Shown: positions 45,000-54,111, counted from the stretch's first letter. The stretch: 64,000 nt of DNA from Rhodococcus sp. AW25M09 (GCF_000333955.1 NZ_CAPS01000018.1:16516-80515), one strand, 5' to 3'. A program made the numbers and translations. Notes: generated by a model not told the origin, from the letters alone.

Positions 45000-46574
45000 G
45001 ATCACTGCATTCAAAATCCTGTCGGAGTCACGAACCAGCGTGCCGACGGCCATGCGCGCCCCCCACCACATCCCGAACCAGCCGACCGCTACGGCGACGG
45101 GAATGGACAAATAGGCGAAGGCTCCGGGAAGGAGCAGCGCGAGTAGCAGACCGGGCACGACCGACAGTCCCAGGACAACCATTCCGAGCATGAGTAGTCC
45201 GAATGCATTGCCGGTGAACGATCCCCGTGTGTTCAACGAGAATGCCTTGGTCGGTTCGGGCACCGAGTACGCGCCACGCACGGAGGTCACAGCGGTCAGC
45301 CCGGCACTCACTCCGAGCATCGAAATCGTCACCGCGATGGGGATCTGCAGTCGGTCGAGCCCGACATCGCCGAACACTCGAACCACCAGGGTCGACAGAA
45401 TCGCGAAAGGTGCCGCGACCAGCAGCCAGGCGATCTGCCGACCACGGACATCGTCGGGAAGGGCTTGCGGAATCATCACCAGGTGCCACATCGAACTACC
45501 GTCGAGACCGTACGAATTCGACCCCGCGCCCATCGCCATGAAGATCACGATCCACGCGCCCCAGGCGGCGCTGAACGGAATCGAGTCCGACACCAACGGA
45601 CCGATTCCCCCGAGCACCGCGAAAATCAGCACCGACAAGAGCTGACTTCGACGACGCATGTCCCCGCGCCACAGAGACAACTCGCGCGTCACCACCGCGC
45701 CGACTCGCGTTGTCCGCCAACCTGTCGCTCCGTCGCGACCGCCGGCGATCGTCTGCTTTCGCGATGCTCCCGAGGAGGTGGAGACCCGTCCTTCGAAAAG
45801 CCGCAGTACCAGTCGCTGCCACGCCCAGACCAATGCGCCGTCCAGCAGCAACAATCCCAGTACTGCGCCGATCGCCAGCGGCCAGTTGCCGTCCAGCGCA
45901 GCATCCACGCCGGTGATTCCCCAACTGAACGGAATCGAATGTGCCAGCGTCAGAGGCCAAGTCACGTCACCGGACAGCACCCGGCCGAAATTCTGGGTGA
46001 TGGGAAACTGCAGGAAGTACAGACCACCGAAGACCGCACTGAACACCAGAAGCGCGAGCTCGCGACTGCGCCTGCTCTTGAGGAGCTGCGACATCGCCAG
46101 CGTCACCACCCTGGACAACGTCACGAAGAACACCAACGTTGCTGGCCAGGCCACCAACGCGAGCGGAAGTGCCGTCACGGAACGAGACAGCGCATAGATC
46201 GGGATACACGCGGACGCGATGGTGGTCAGCGGGACCACGATGCCGAACGCCGACGAGGTCAACAACGCACGTGCAAGCCGACTGGGGTCGACGGAGAGCA
46301 ATTGAAAGTGACGGGGCTGAATATTGTCGTCGGAGATGCCCGACAGCACCGGGAACAGCACCCAACTCAGCCCAGCCAGGGTCAGCCCGAGGCTCGCGGT
46401 ACCACCGACCAGTACCTGTGAGGCATCACTACGCGCCGCCAGCACGCACGCCAGTACAGCGAAGACCAGCCCCAGCAATCCGAAAACAGTCTTGACCACC
46501 GCACGTCCACCTGTGAATTGCCTGCGGTAGAGCGTGATTCGCATCTGCAGGACGGTGCGCTCGACGGATGTCAC
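44991..46574 (-). CDS. ABC exporter permease
   Basis: 527 residues from GTG 46574, overlapping the ATPase stop by four bases. Multiple hydrophobic segments are spread along the chain (for example VVKTVFGLLGLVFAVLACVLAA and LLMLGMVVLGLSVVPGLLLALLLPGAFAYLSIP). The pairing with one ATPase indicates an export-type ABC system. Substrate unknown. Confidence 0.85.
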   Translation of the reverse strand: MTSVERTVLQMRITLYRRQFTGGRAVVKTVFGLLGLVFAVLACVLAARSDASQVLVGGTASLGLTLAGLSWVLFPVLSGISDDNIQPRHFQLLSVDPSRLARALLTSSAFGIVVPLTTIASACIPIYALSRSVTALPLALVAWPATLVFFVTLSRVVTLAMSQLLKSRRSRELALLVFSAVFGGLYFLQFPITQNFGRVLSGDVTWPLTLAHSIPFSWGITGVDAALDGNWPLAIGAVLGLLLLDGALVWAWQRLVLRLFEGRVSTSSGASRKQTIAGGRDGATGWRTTRVGAVVTRELSLWRGDMRRRSQLLSVLIFAVLGGIGPLVSDSIPFSAAWGAWIVIFMAMGAGSNSYGLDGSSMWHLVMIPQALPDDVRGRQIAWLLVAAPFAILSTLVVRVFGDVGLDRLQIPIAVTISMLGVSAGLTAVTSVRGAYSVPEPTKAFSLNTRGSFTGNAFGLLMLGMVVLGLSVVPGLLLALLLPGAFAYLSIPVAVAVGWFGMWWGARMAVGTLVRDSDRILNAVISR

Positions 46575-47371
46575 GAGCGCATCCAAGACAGGCCGTCCGG
46601 GTTCTGTTCTCGGGTACCGACCAGACGAACGAAGGCGTCGTCGAGGGTTCCGCCGGCACGGACCTCGTCGACCGTTCCCGACGCAACGACTCGGCCGCCG
46701 GTGATGACACCGACGTGAGTGCACAGTTGCTCGACGAGCGCCATGACGTGGCTCGACAGAATCACCGACCCGCCGGACCGGACGAATTGAACGAGAATGG
46801 TGCGAATAGTGGTGGAGGAGATGGGATCGACGGCCTCGAAAGGCTCGTCCAACACCAGTAGCCGGGGCCCGTGCAGCAGTGCTGAGGCAAGTCCGATCTT
46901 CTTGGTCATTCCCGCGGAGTAGTCGGCGATGACGGTTCCTCCGGCGTCGGTCAGATCCAATGCATCCAGCAGTTCGTCTCGACGCTGCGCGATGACGTCC
47001 TCCGGCATCGCGCGCAATCGTCCGAAGTAGGTCAGCAGCTCGTGACCGGTGAATTGCGACGGCAACGTCAGCCCGTCGGGGAGCACCCCGAGCAGCTCTT
47101 TCGCTGCGATCGGGTCGGCCCAGACATCCCTTCCGAACACCAGACTTCGCCCGTATTGAGGTCTGAGTAGTCCCACTGCCATGGACAGCGACGTCGTCTT
47201 ACCTGCACCGTTAGGACCCACCAAGCCGAACATCGAGCCGGGTGGAACCGTCAACGACAGATCGTCGACGGCAGGTTTGGGGCCGAAGGCCATACACAGG
47301 TGCTCGAGCATCAGGGCAGCAGAGTTCGTTTGCACGGGTAACAGACTAACCGGTATGGGCGGATTCGTCAT
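46571..47371 (-). CDS. ABC transporter ATP-binding protein
   Basis: 266 residues. Walker A GPNGAGKTTS, Walker B LLVLDEPFEAVDP, a switch His in ILSSHVMALVEQL, and a signature that reads DYSAGMTKKIGLASALL instead of LSGGQ. The variant is typical of CcmA/DrrA-like export ATPases. It is the first gene of the pair, and the divergent SDR gene starts 36 bases away. Confidence 0.93.
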   Translation of the reverse strand: MTNPPIPVSLLPVQTNSAALMLEHLCMAFGPKPAVDDLSLTVPPGSMFGLVGPNGAGKTTSLSMAVGLLRPQYGRSLVFGRDVWADPIAAKELLGVLPDGLTLPSQFTGHELLTYFGRLRAMPEDVIAQRRDELLDALDLTDAGGTVIADYSAGMTKKIGLASALLHGPRLLVLDEPFEAVDPISSTTIRTILVQFVRSGGSVILSSHVMALVEQLCTHVGVITGGRVVASGTVDEVRAGGTLDDAFVRLVGTREQNPDGLSWMRS

Positions 47372-47406
47372 GCGGTATGTATCGGCGATCCCGGTACCAT
47401 CTGGGC

Positions 47407-48210
47407 ATGAATCGCACTGCAGTGGTCACCGGAGCTTCGTCAGGCATTGGACAGGCCGTTGCGACGGCACTGGTCGCCCACGGCTACCGGGTCATCGGCA
47501 CCTCCCGCAATCCGGATTCGATGACCGACGCTCAACGGGTAGCGGGCGTCGACTATCGAGCACTCGATCTGACCGACACCGCGTCGATCAGCGCATTCGT
47601 CGCCGAACTCGGCGACGTCGACGTCTTGGTCAACAACGCGGGCGAGAGCCAGTCGGGACCGTTCGAGGAACTGCCCACCGACGCCATCGAGCGACTCTTC
47701 CAGCTCAACGTCTTCGGCGCAGTCACACTGTCGCAGAACGTTATTCCCGGCATGCGCGAGCGTAGGTACGGCCGCATCGTGATGGTCGGCTCGATGCTCG
47801 CCAGCTTTCCCCTCGCCTATCGCTCGTCCTACGCCTCGACGAAAGCAGCCATCAAGGGTTTCTCCGACGCAGCTCGTCTGGAACTCTCGCCCTACGGCGT
47901 GTGGATGACCACCGTCGAACCGGGATCGATCAACACCGGAATCAGCGAGCGGCGAACCAAGTACATTGCACCGCATTCGATCCATCGGGACGACTTCCAC
48001 ACCATGATCTCGTCACTGGACCGCAAAGAGGGAACCGGCATTTCCGCTGAGGACGTCGCCGAGGTTGTCCTGAAAGCCATCGAGGCCGACCAGCCGAAAC
48101 CCTTGTACGCCAGGGGAAGCAACGCGCCGCTCGTGTTCCTCGCTCGCCGGTTGATGCCGGCCGCGTTCATGGAGAAGATCGTCGCGAAAATGTTCGGACT
48201 GAAAAGATAG
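47407..48210 (+). CDS. Short-chain dehydrogenase/reductase
   Basis: 267 residues. Cofactor motif VVTGASSGIGQAVATALVAHG, NNAGESQSGPF, and the catalytic Ser-Tyr-Lys set (MVGSMLASFPLAYRSSYASTKAAIKG). It is a classical SDR with an NADP-type pattern. The C-terminal region (LARRLMPAAFMEKIVAKMFGLKR) is amphipathic and may touch the membrane. Substrate unknown; it is followed by the antiporter after 32 bases. Confidence 0.92.
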   Translation: MNRTAVVTGASSGIGQAVATALVAHGYRVIGTSRNPDSMTDAQRVAGVDYRALDLTDTASISAFVAELGDVDVLVNNAGESQSGPFEELPTDAIERLFQLNVFGAVTLSQNVIPGMRERRYGRIVMVGSMLASFPLAYRSSYASTKAAIKGFSDAARLELSPYGVWMTTVEPGSINTGISERRTKYIAPHSIHRDDFHTMISSLDRKEGTGISAEDVAEVVLKAIEADQPKPLYARGSNAPLVFLARRLMPAAFMEKIVAKMFGLKR

Positions 48211-48242
48211 TTTGAACCGCTGACCTGCGGGAATACAGCCCC

Positions 48243-49808
48243 GTGATAGAAATTCTCGGGCTCGTCCTGGCCGCGACGGGCCTCATCGTGGCGGCTCAGG
48301 TGATCTCGAAGAAGACGGGCCTGCCGTCTGCGGCGCTGCTGACCGTAGCGGGCTTGGCAGTGTCGGCGTCACCGGTGCCGGACATCGTCCTCGACCCCGA
48401 GGTCGTGCTGACGCTGGTGATCCCTCCACTGCTCTACAGCGCGGCTCTCAACTCCTCGCTGATCGCGATCCGCCGGAACGTATGGACAATCCTGAGCCTG
48501 TCCGTTGCCCTGGTGGTCGCCACGGCCGCGCTGGTGGGAGTTGGTCTGTGGCTGCTCGTTCCCGGCATCACACTGGCTGCCGGCATGGCGCTCGGAGCCG
48601 CCGTCGCCCCACCCGACCCGGTCGCCGCATTGGCCGTCGGTCGACGAGCGGGCATCCCACCGAGGCTGGTCACCCTCATCGAAGGCGAGGGGCTGCTGAA
48701 CGACGCGACTGCCCTGACCATGCTGACGGTCGCAATTGCCGCGATCTCGAGTCAGGACATGACTTTCGCACACGCCGGGGGACTGTTCGTGTTGGCCGCG
48801 GTCGGCGGAATTGTCGTCGGGCTGATCGTCGCGCTGCTGCTTCGACTGGTGCAGCGGTTCGTTCACGATTCGTTACTGCTCAACATCGTGTCTCTGACGA
48901 CGCCGTTCGTGGCGTACTTGGCCGCGGAAGAAGTGCATGCGTCCGGGGTGTTGGCCGTGGTCGTCGCGGCACTGATGATCGGCCACCACACCCGCCACGC
49001 CGTATCGGGTGCCAGCCGTTTGCAGACCAGCGCGGTCTGGCGACTGATCGATCTGCTGCTCGAAGGCTTCGTGTTTCTACTCATCGGCGAGCAGCTGCCG
49101 ACGGTGGTGGGTGGACTGTCGGCCTACTCCGACGCGACTATCGCCCTTGCCGTCGGTGTCACCTTGGCCGGCGTACTTCTCCTGCGTCCGCTGTGGCTGC
49201 TGACGACCGGACTGTCCAAGCGGGAAGCGCTGGTGATGAGTTGGGCAGGCACTCGTGGTGTCATCACCGTTGCCGCGGTGTTCACGTTGCCACTGACGAT
49301 CGACTCGGGCGAGCCGTTCGCGAGTCGAGATCTGTTGCTGTTCTGCGCCTTCCTGGTGGTATTGGTAACCGTGGTAGGGCAGGGTCTGACGTTCGCTCCG
49401 CTGGTGCGACGGTTGAACGTGGTCGCCGATCCGGCGGCGGAGGCACGTCTGAGAAACGAAGCGCGCGAGGGATCTACGAAAGCAGCTCTGTCACAATTGG
49501 ATCGAATAGCCGACGAAGAGAAACTCGACGACGACGGCCGGGAGATCCTGCGTCACGAGCTGGAAAATCGTATCGATCATTATCGCCGAAGGCTCGACCA
49601 CCTCGACGAATCCGAAGTCGGCGACTCCGTCATCTCGCCGGCGCAGATGGCAGCGACGAGTACGCGGCGCCGCATCCTGGCCGTCGAGCGAGAGGAGTTG
49701 CTGTGCTGGCGAGACGCCGGCCGCTTACCGGACAACAGCATGCGCAGCCTCGAGCACGAACTCGACCACGAGGAGCACTCCTTCCGCCCGCACCGAGAGA
49801 ACGACTAA
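48243..49808 (+). CDS. CPA1-family Na+/H+ antiporter
   Basis: 521 residues from GTG 48243. About twelve membrane segments with the ion-site motifs APPDPVAALAVGRRAGIPPRLVTLIEGEGLLNDATAL (Asp and ND) and SWAGTRGVITVAAVF. A hydrophilic C-terminal tail of some 120 residues is rich in charged helices. It exchanges protons for sodium or other monovalent cations at the plasma membrane. It overlaps the convergent pirin gene by four bases. Confidence 0.93.
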   Translation: MIEILGLVLAATGLIVAAQVISKKTGLPSAALLTVAGLAVSASPVPDIVLDPEVVLTLVIPPLLYSAALNSSLIAIRRNVWTILSLSVALVVATAALVGVGLWLLVPGITLAAGMALGAAVAPPDPVAALAVGRRAGIPPRLVTLIEGEGLLNDATALTMLTVAIAAISSQDMTFAHAGGLFVLAAVGGIVVGLIVALLLRLVQRFVHDSLLLNIVSLTTPFVAYLAAEEVHASGVLAVVVAALMIGHHTRHAVSGASRLQTSAVWRLIDLLLEGFVFLLIGEQLPTVVGGLSAYSDATIALAVGVTLAGVLLLRPLWLLTTGLSKREALVMSWAGTRGVITVAAVFTLPLTIDSGEPFASRDLLLFCAFLVVLVTVVGQGLTFAPLVRRLNVVADPAAEARLRNEAREGSTKAALSQLDRIADEEKLDDDGREILRHELENRIDHYRRRLDHLDESEVGDSVISPAQMAATSTRRRILAVEREELLCWRDAGRLPDNSMRSLEHELDHEEHSFRPHREND

Positions 49809-50587
49809 CCTGCGATTGTCGCGTGCATCTCCCAGACGATGACTTCAGCACCGGTGGCGGTGCTCAGCTTCTGTCCGCCGCCTCCGCTGATGCGGACGGC
49901 GTCACCCTCGGCGAGGACGCCGACACCCTCGAGCATCGCTTCCCCCTCGGCGACGAAGACGTGCACGAACGGTGCGTCGGGAATCTCCACCGGAGCTTGG
50001 CCGGGCTGCAGGCGCGCGGCGTGCATGGCCGCATACTTGTTCTTGATGCGGATAGCCGCGTGATCGGCGTGGTTCGCCATACCCGACGCAACGGGAACCA
50101 GACCGCCACTGAGTAATTCGCCGTCGATCTCGAGTTGCTCGTAGCCCGGTGTGATGCCCTGCTCGTCGGGCACAACCCACATCTGCACGAACCGAACTGG
50201 ATCTCCATGCTTGCCCGAGTAGGAACCGGCGGTCTCACCGAGTCGCCACGAGTCGTTCTTTTCGGAGTGCAAGATTCCCGTGCCTGCGCTCATGCGCTGT
50301 GCGAGACCGGGATAGATCACCCCGGAGTGACCCATCGAGTCCTGGTGCACCAGTGAGCCTTGCAGAACCCAGGTCACTATTTCCATATCGCGGTGCGGGT
50401 GGGTGTCGAATCCCTGCCCGGGTGTGACGATGTCATCGTTGTTGACCATCAGGACACCGTGGTGGGTGTTACTGCGATCGAAGTGGTTTCCGAACGAGAA
50501 GGAATGCTTGGAGTCGAGCCAACCGATCTTGGTCTTCAACCGGTCGTCGGCCCGGCGAACATCGAGTTGCGTTGCTGCAGCGGTCAT
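49805..50587 (-). CDS. Pirin family protein (longer copy)
   Basis: 260 residues. Bicupin with a metal site in FDTHPHRDMEIVTWVLQGSLVHQDSMGHSGVIYPGLAQRMSAGTGILHSEKN. Pirins include quercetinase-like enzymes and redox-sensing co-regulators. It is 33 bases downstream of a VOC gene on the same strand and probably in one operon controlled by the MarR-type operators at 51130-51187. A shorter paralog is encoded at 51647. Confidence 0.93.
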   Translation of the reverse strand: MTAAATQLDVRRADDRLKTKIGWLDSKHSFSFGNHFDRSNTHHGVLMVNNDDIVTPGQGFDTHPHRDMEIVTWVLQGSLVHQDSMGHSGVIYPGLAQRMSAGTGILHSEKNDSWRLGETAGSYSGKHGDPVRFVQMWVVPDEQGITPGYEQLEIDGELLSGGLVPVASGMANHADHAAIRIKNKYAAMHAARLQPGQAPVEIPDAPFVHVFVAEGEAMLEGVGVLAEGDAVRISGGGGQKLSTATGAEVIVWEMHATIAG

Positions 50588-50620
50588 AGCGTGAGCCTCG
50601 AATCGAGAGTGAATGGATAC

Positions 50621-51112
50621 CTACAGGACGTGCGAGCCGTACATCTCACCGAGCGGATCGGCGATCAACTCCAATCGCGCACCGTCGGGGTCCTGGAAGT
50701 ACAGCGAGACCTCGCTGTGTTCGATCAGCTCGACCCCGGCGTCGATCAATTTGGTACGCAGGTGTTCCCACCGAGTGGGCTCGACGCTGATCGCCACGTG
50801 ATGAAGCCCGCCGAGTACTTCCTTGTAGGGCCCGACGTCGAGTCCCGGAAAGTCGAAGAATGCCAGCAGATTGCTGTTGCCGATATCGAAGAAGAAGTGT
50901 GAGGAGCCCGGGTAGTCACGGTTTTCGATGAGTTCGGTGAGCGGGAATTCGAGCAGATCCTGATAGAAGCGGACCGTTGTTTCGACGTCGCTGCTGACCA
51001 ACGCTGTGTGATGGAGTCCTCGGGCGGAGGACGCGGGCCGCTCGCCTGCCGGCTTCAGATGCTGCTCACGAATGCGGTCCCGCTGTGCGGTGTGTAGATC
51101 CACCTCGGTCAT
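50621..51112 (-). CDS. VOC (glyoxalase/dioxygenase-fold) protein
   Basis: 163 residues. Paired beta-alpha-beta units with LHHTALVSSDVETTVRFYQDLLEFPL, HHVAISVEP and YFQDPDGARLELIADPLGE place it in the vicinal oxygen chelate family (His, His, Glu metal ligands). It is the first gene of the VOC-pirin operon and faces the MarR gene. The substrate may be a thiol adduct or an aromatic; this is not readable. Confidence 0.9.
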   Translation of the reverse strand: MTEVDLHTAQRDRIREQHLKPAGERPASSARGLHHTALVSSDVETTVRFYQDLLEFPLTELIENRDYPGSSHFFFDIGNSNLLAFFDFPGLDVGPYKEVLGGLHHVAISVEPTRWEHLRTKLIDAGVELIEHSEVSLYFQDPDGARLELIADPLGEMYGSHVL

Positions 51113-51129
51113 CGCTCCACCCTCCGGTC

Positions 51130-51153
51130 AAGTAGTTGCTTCATCAACTACTT
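51130..51153. promoter_or_regulatory. MarR-type operator 1
   Basis: AAGTAGTTG-N6-CAACTACTT is a perfect nine-base palindrome, 18 bases upstream of the VOC start codon. The spacing and arms are those of MarR-family sites. Confidence 0.75.
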
Positions 51154-51169
51154 GGAACGGTACACCGGT

Positions 51170-51187
51170 TAGTTGCGTTGTCAACTA
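51170..51187. promoter_or_regulatory. MarR-type operator 2
   Basis: TAGTTG-N6-CAACTA repeats the core of operator 1 with the same spacer length and lies ten bases before the MarR start, allowing autorepression. Confidence 0.75.
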
Positions 51188-51197
51188 CTATGCAGGC

Positions 51198-51650
51198 ATG
51201 GACTCACCCCGGTGGCTCGACGGCGACGAACAACAGGCCTGGCGCGCGTACCTCGATGCGACACGGCTACTGCTTCGCGACCTCGACAATCAGCTCACTC
51301 GCGACTCCGGGATCTCCTTCACGGACTTCGAGCTGCTGGTGGTGCTCTCCGAAGCACCCGATCGCCGAAGGCGCATGAGTGAACTCGCCGACGCCGTCAC
51401 CACCACCCGCAGCGGAGTGACCAGGGCCATCAGCCGACTCGTCGAGTGCGGCTGGGTCCAGCGCGTCCGATGCGACGACGACAAACGCGGAATGTCGGCA
51501 GAGCTCACCCACGCCGGTATGGACACGCTCGCAGCGGCCAGCCCCGGCCACGCAGCGGCCGTCCGAGAGAACATGTTCGACCTCGTGAATCCGAGCGACT
51601 TGGGCGCTCTGACCCGCACGTTCTCAGCAATGCGAGACCACGCATCATGA
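51198..51650 (+). CDS. MarR-family regulator of the VOC/pirin genes
   Basis: 150 residues from ATG 51198. Winged helix: SGISFTDFELLVVLSEAPDRRRRMSELADAVTTTRSGVTRAISRLVECGWVQRVRCDDDKRGMSAELTHAG. Its stop overlaps the second pirin gene (ATGA). Two identical-core operators stand in the 85-base divergent gap, so it probably represses both operons until an aromatic or oxidised ligand appears. Confidence 0.93.
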   Translation: MDSPRWLDGDEQQAWRAYLDATRLLLRDLDNQLTRDSGISFTDFELLVVLSEAPDRRRRMSELADAVTTTRSGVTRAISRLVECGWVQRVRCDDDKRGMSAELTHAGMDTLAAASPGHAAAVRENMFDLVNPSDLGALTRTFSAMRDHAS

Positions 51651-52369
51651 CATTGCGCCACATACCCAGCGCGCAGCGGCATCACTGGTGGAACGAATGG
51701 CTCGACTCCAAGCAGTCGTTCCCGGCCACGGGAAACTACGATCTGGCAGCCAATGCCCACGGGCTGTTGATGGTGCACAACGAAGACACCGTCTTTCCCG
51801 GCGAAGGATTCGATTCGCATCAACACCAGAACATGGAGATCCTCACCTGGGTACTCGAAGGAACACTCGAGCATGCGGACTCCGAGGGCAATACCGGATC
51901 GATTCGGCCCGGCCTGATTCAGCGGATGAGTGCCGGCACCGGGATTCGCCACACCGAACGCAACGCGTCGAGCCTGAGAAGCCGAGAGAAGCTACGCGTC
52001 GTGCAGATGTGGATTCCCCCGGACACCGATGGCACCGTTCCCTCCTACGAGGAACTCGATGTACGGGACCAGCTGGCGTCCGGTGAACTGGTCTGCGTGG
52101 CGTCGGGGATCGCGGGTAGAAGTGGCGTGCGCATCGGCAATCATTTTGCGGCACTGCACGTTGCACGCCTTGCGCCGGGACAATCGATCGTCGTCCCCCA
52201 TGCGCCGTTCGGTCATGTCTTCGTCGCCGACGGTTCCGCGGTGTTCGAGGACGTCGGCGACCTCGCTCGAGGGGATGCCGTTCGACTCACCGCCACGGGC
52301 GGGCACCGTGTGACAGCATCGACGGCGAGCGAGATCTTGATCTGGGAAATGCACGCCGGCTTCGCTTGA
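51647..52369 (+). CDS. Pirin family protein (shorter copy)
   Basis: 240 residues. DSHQHQNMEILTWVLEGTLEHADSEGNTGSIRPGLIQRMSAGTGIRHTERN carries the pirin metal ligands. It shares the bicupin layout with the pirin at 49805 but the two copies differ, so they are paralogs rather than a recent duplication. It is co-transcribed with the MarR gene. Confidence 0.92.
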   Translation: MTLRHIPSAQRHHWWNEWLDSKQSFPATGNYDLAANAHGLLMVHNEDTVFPGEGFDSHQHQNMEILTWVLEGTLEHADSEGNTGSIRPGLIQRMSAGTGIRHTERNASSLRSREKLRVVQMWIPPDTDGTVPSYEELDVRDQLASGELVCVASGIAGRSGVRIGNHFAALHVARLAPGQSIVVPHAPFGHVFVADGSAVFEDVGDLARGDAVRLTATGGHRVTASTASEILIWEMHAGFA

Positions 52370-52371
52370 CC

Positions 52372-52809
52372 TCAGGGCAGTGGATGTTGTTCTCCCAACG
52401 CCTCCGCGCATGCTTTCAAACTCCGCCGCAGCGACTGCCTGTCCTGTTCGGAGAGTGATTGAATCATCGTGCGCTCCACGTCGGCAACGGCGGCCGACGC
52501 GCGTTCGAGTCGTTCCACGCCTCGCGCCGTGACATGGAGACGTTGCGCCCGCCCGGTGCCGACGATGTCCACCAGGCCTTCGCGCGTGAGCCCGGCCAGT
52601 AGCTGATGCGTCGCCTGCCTGGTGACGAACACTCCACGGGCAAGCTCGGCATTGGACAGGCCCGGCCGGTGAGCAAGAAGTTCCAGGCTCGAGTACTGAG
52701 ATACCGTCATGTCCAGCGCCCGCAGCCGTTCGTCCATCGCCGAGCGCAGCGCCGTTGTCGCCCGCTTGAGGGCGTATCCGATCGAGGTGTCGAGATCCAC
52801 TTGACTCAT
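52372..52809 (-). CDS. MarR-family regulator (second)
   Basis: 145 residues: DMTVSQYSSLELLAHRPGLSNAELARGVFVTRQATHQLLAGLTREGLVDIVGTGRAQRLHVTARG. It diverges from a VOC gene over a 63-base gap with two identical-core palindromes, the first of which touches its own start codon. Confidence 0.93.
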   Translation of the reverse strand: MSQVDLDTSIGYALKRATTALRSAMDERLRALDMTVSQYSSLELLAHRPGLSNAELARGVFVTRQATHQLLAGLTREGLVDIVGTGRAQRLHVTARGVERLERASAAVADVERTMIQSLSEQDRQSLRRSLKACAEALGEQHPLP

Positions 52810-52851
52810 GTCAATATCTTGACATAAATTGATTTACGTCAAGACCTTGAC
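52810..52851. promoter_or_regulatory. Two MarR-type operators, GTCAA-N4-TTGAC
   Basis: GTCAA-TATC-TTGAC at 52810-52823 and GTCAA-GACC-TTGAC at 52838-52851: identical arms and spacer length, centres 28 bases apart. They cover the divergent promoters of the second MarR gene and the VOC gene at 52873. Confidence 0.75.
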
Positions 52852-52872
52852 CAACGAACGACAGGAATCGAC

Positions 52873-53244
52873 ATGACCGACGCATCCGTCTCCGGGCCCA
52901 GCTTCCTCGCCCTCCAGGTCCGCGATCTCAACGCGAGCGCAGACTTCTACGAGTCACGACTGGGCCTCGTCCGCGCACCCCAAGCACCCCCGGGAGCAGC
53001 GGTGTTCGCGACGACGCCGATACCGTTCACTGTCCGAAACCCATCTCCCGGAACCGATCTCGACGGCGGACAGCCCGGTCTCGGGGTGGCCCTGTGGCTC
53101 GCATGCGGGGACGCCGAGGCGCTACACGAAACACTGGTAGCCGCAGACGTCCCGATCCTCACCGCACCCTTCGACGGCCCTTTCGGAAAGACCTTCGTCC
53201 TGCAAGACCCGGATGGATACGCCGTCACCGTGCACAGCGGTTAG
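52873..53244 (+). CDS. VOC family glyoxalase-like protein
   Basis: 123 residues. FLALQVRDLNASADFYESRLGLVRA, WLACGDAEALHETLVAADVPI and FVLQDPDGYAVTVHSG give the VOC fold in the short single-domain form. It is paired with the second MarR regulator. It probably handles a reactive or thiol-conjugated compound, or a drug, as in bleomycin-resistance-type members. Confidence 0.9.
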   Translation: MTDASVSGPSFLALQVRDLNASADFYESRLGLVRAPQAPPGAAVFATTPIPFTVRNPSPGTDLDGGQPGLGVALWLACGDAEALHETLVAADVPILTAPFDGPFGKTFVLQDPDGYAVTVHSG

Positions 53245-53246
53245 TT

Positions 53247-53278
53247 CCGAAAGAACTATTGCGAAATATTCCTTTCGG
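53247..53278. promoter_or_regulatory. Inverted repeat before the ArsR-like gene
   Basis: CCGAAAG at 53247-53253 and CTTTCGG at 53272-53278 flank an AT-rich centre, 15 bases upstream of ATG 53293. It is a plausible autoregulatory operator. Confidence 0.5.
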
Positions 53279-53292
53279 GTTATGGTGGGTGC

Positions 53293-53880
53293 ATGAGCCC
53301 CAGACCTGCCGATCGGACGCCACGGAAGCTGACGGACATGTCCGAGCTCAAGGCGCTGACGCATCCCATTCGACTACGGCTGCTCTACGCGTTGCGCGCC
53401 AACAAGTCGATGACTGCCACTCAGCTCGGCGATCTCGTGGACGAGTCGCCCGCTTCGGTGAGCTATCACCTGCGCAGACTTGCCGAGCATGGGTTCGTCA
53501 AAGAGGTCGAGAACGGATCGGACAAGCGCCAGCGCTGGTGGTCGGAGGCCAACGAGAACGGATTCAGCTGGTCCGAGACCGACTTCGCCGATTCACCCGA
53601 GTCGTTGTCGGTTGCCAAGGCGTCCAAGGACTCCTGGCTTGCGCACCAATGGTCCCGTCTGCGCAACTTCGATCGGACGTCCGAATCCTGGGGGCCGGAT
53701 TGGGTAGCGGCAGCGTTCAGCACCGACAACGTCTTACGACTGACATCGAACGAGACTGCCGAGCTGGATGCTGAACTTCGCGCCGTCCTGGACAAATGGC
53801 GCCGGCATGGCGAGGACGCGACCTCGGAGGACCGCGAGCACGTCATGGTGCTGGTGCACGGATTCCCCACGACCCCATAG
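53293..53880 (+). CDS. ArsR-like winged-helix regulator
   Basis: 195 residues. The DNA-binding part is MSELKALTHPIRLRLLYALRANKSMTATQLGDLVDESPASVSYHLRRLAEHGFVKEVENGSDKRQRWWS, as in ArsR/HTH_20 proteins that regulate efflux genes. The C-terminal 110 residues form a helical domain usual in this subclass. Regulators of this type often stand beside an MFS transporter; none is present here. Confidence 0.9.
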   Translation: MSPRPADRTPRKLTDMSELKALTHPIRLRLLYALRANKSMTATQLGDLVDESPASVSYHLRRLAEHGFVKEVENGSDKRQRWWSEANENGFSWSETDFADSPESLSVAKASKDSWLAHQWSRLRNFDRTSESWGPDWVAAAFSTDNVLRLTSNETAELDAELRAVLDKWRRHGEDATSEDREHVMVLVHGFPTTP

Positions 53881-53888
53881 GAGTTGGC

Positions 53889-54101
53889 ATGTATCCATTC
53901 GACCCCTACAGTTACCTCTTCATAGCCCAACAAGACCGCGAGCAGCGCCTACTGCAGGCCGAGCGCCGCAGACTCGCTGTTGCACAACGGCGTCTGCGGC
54001 GGGACGAACTCCGAGTCCAGCGAGCATGGGACGAGCTGACGGCCTCGCTAGCGGACGTCTCCGTGTCGGAGCGACGCGTACTCGAACTGGCCCGCCGGTG
54101 A
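53889..54101 (+). CDS. Small coiled-coil hypothetical protein
   Basis: 70 residues from ATG 53889, eight bases after the ArsR stop and with GGAG close upstream. The middle (QQDREQRLLQAERRRLAVAQRRLRRDELRVQRAWDELTASL) is an amphipathic, Arg/Leu-rich helix that could form a coiled coil. No domain is recognised. Coupling to the regulator suggests joint expression. Confidence 0.65.
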   Translation: MYPFDPYSYLFIAQQDREQRLLQAERRRLAVAQRRLRRDELRVQRAWDELTASLADVSVSERRVLELARR

Positions 54102-54111
54102 TGGAAGCTGC

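Noticed and set aside
49805..52369. Recent duplication of the pirin genes
   Set aside because: The two copies share only family motifs and differ in length, so an old paralogy is more likely.
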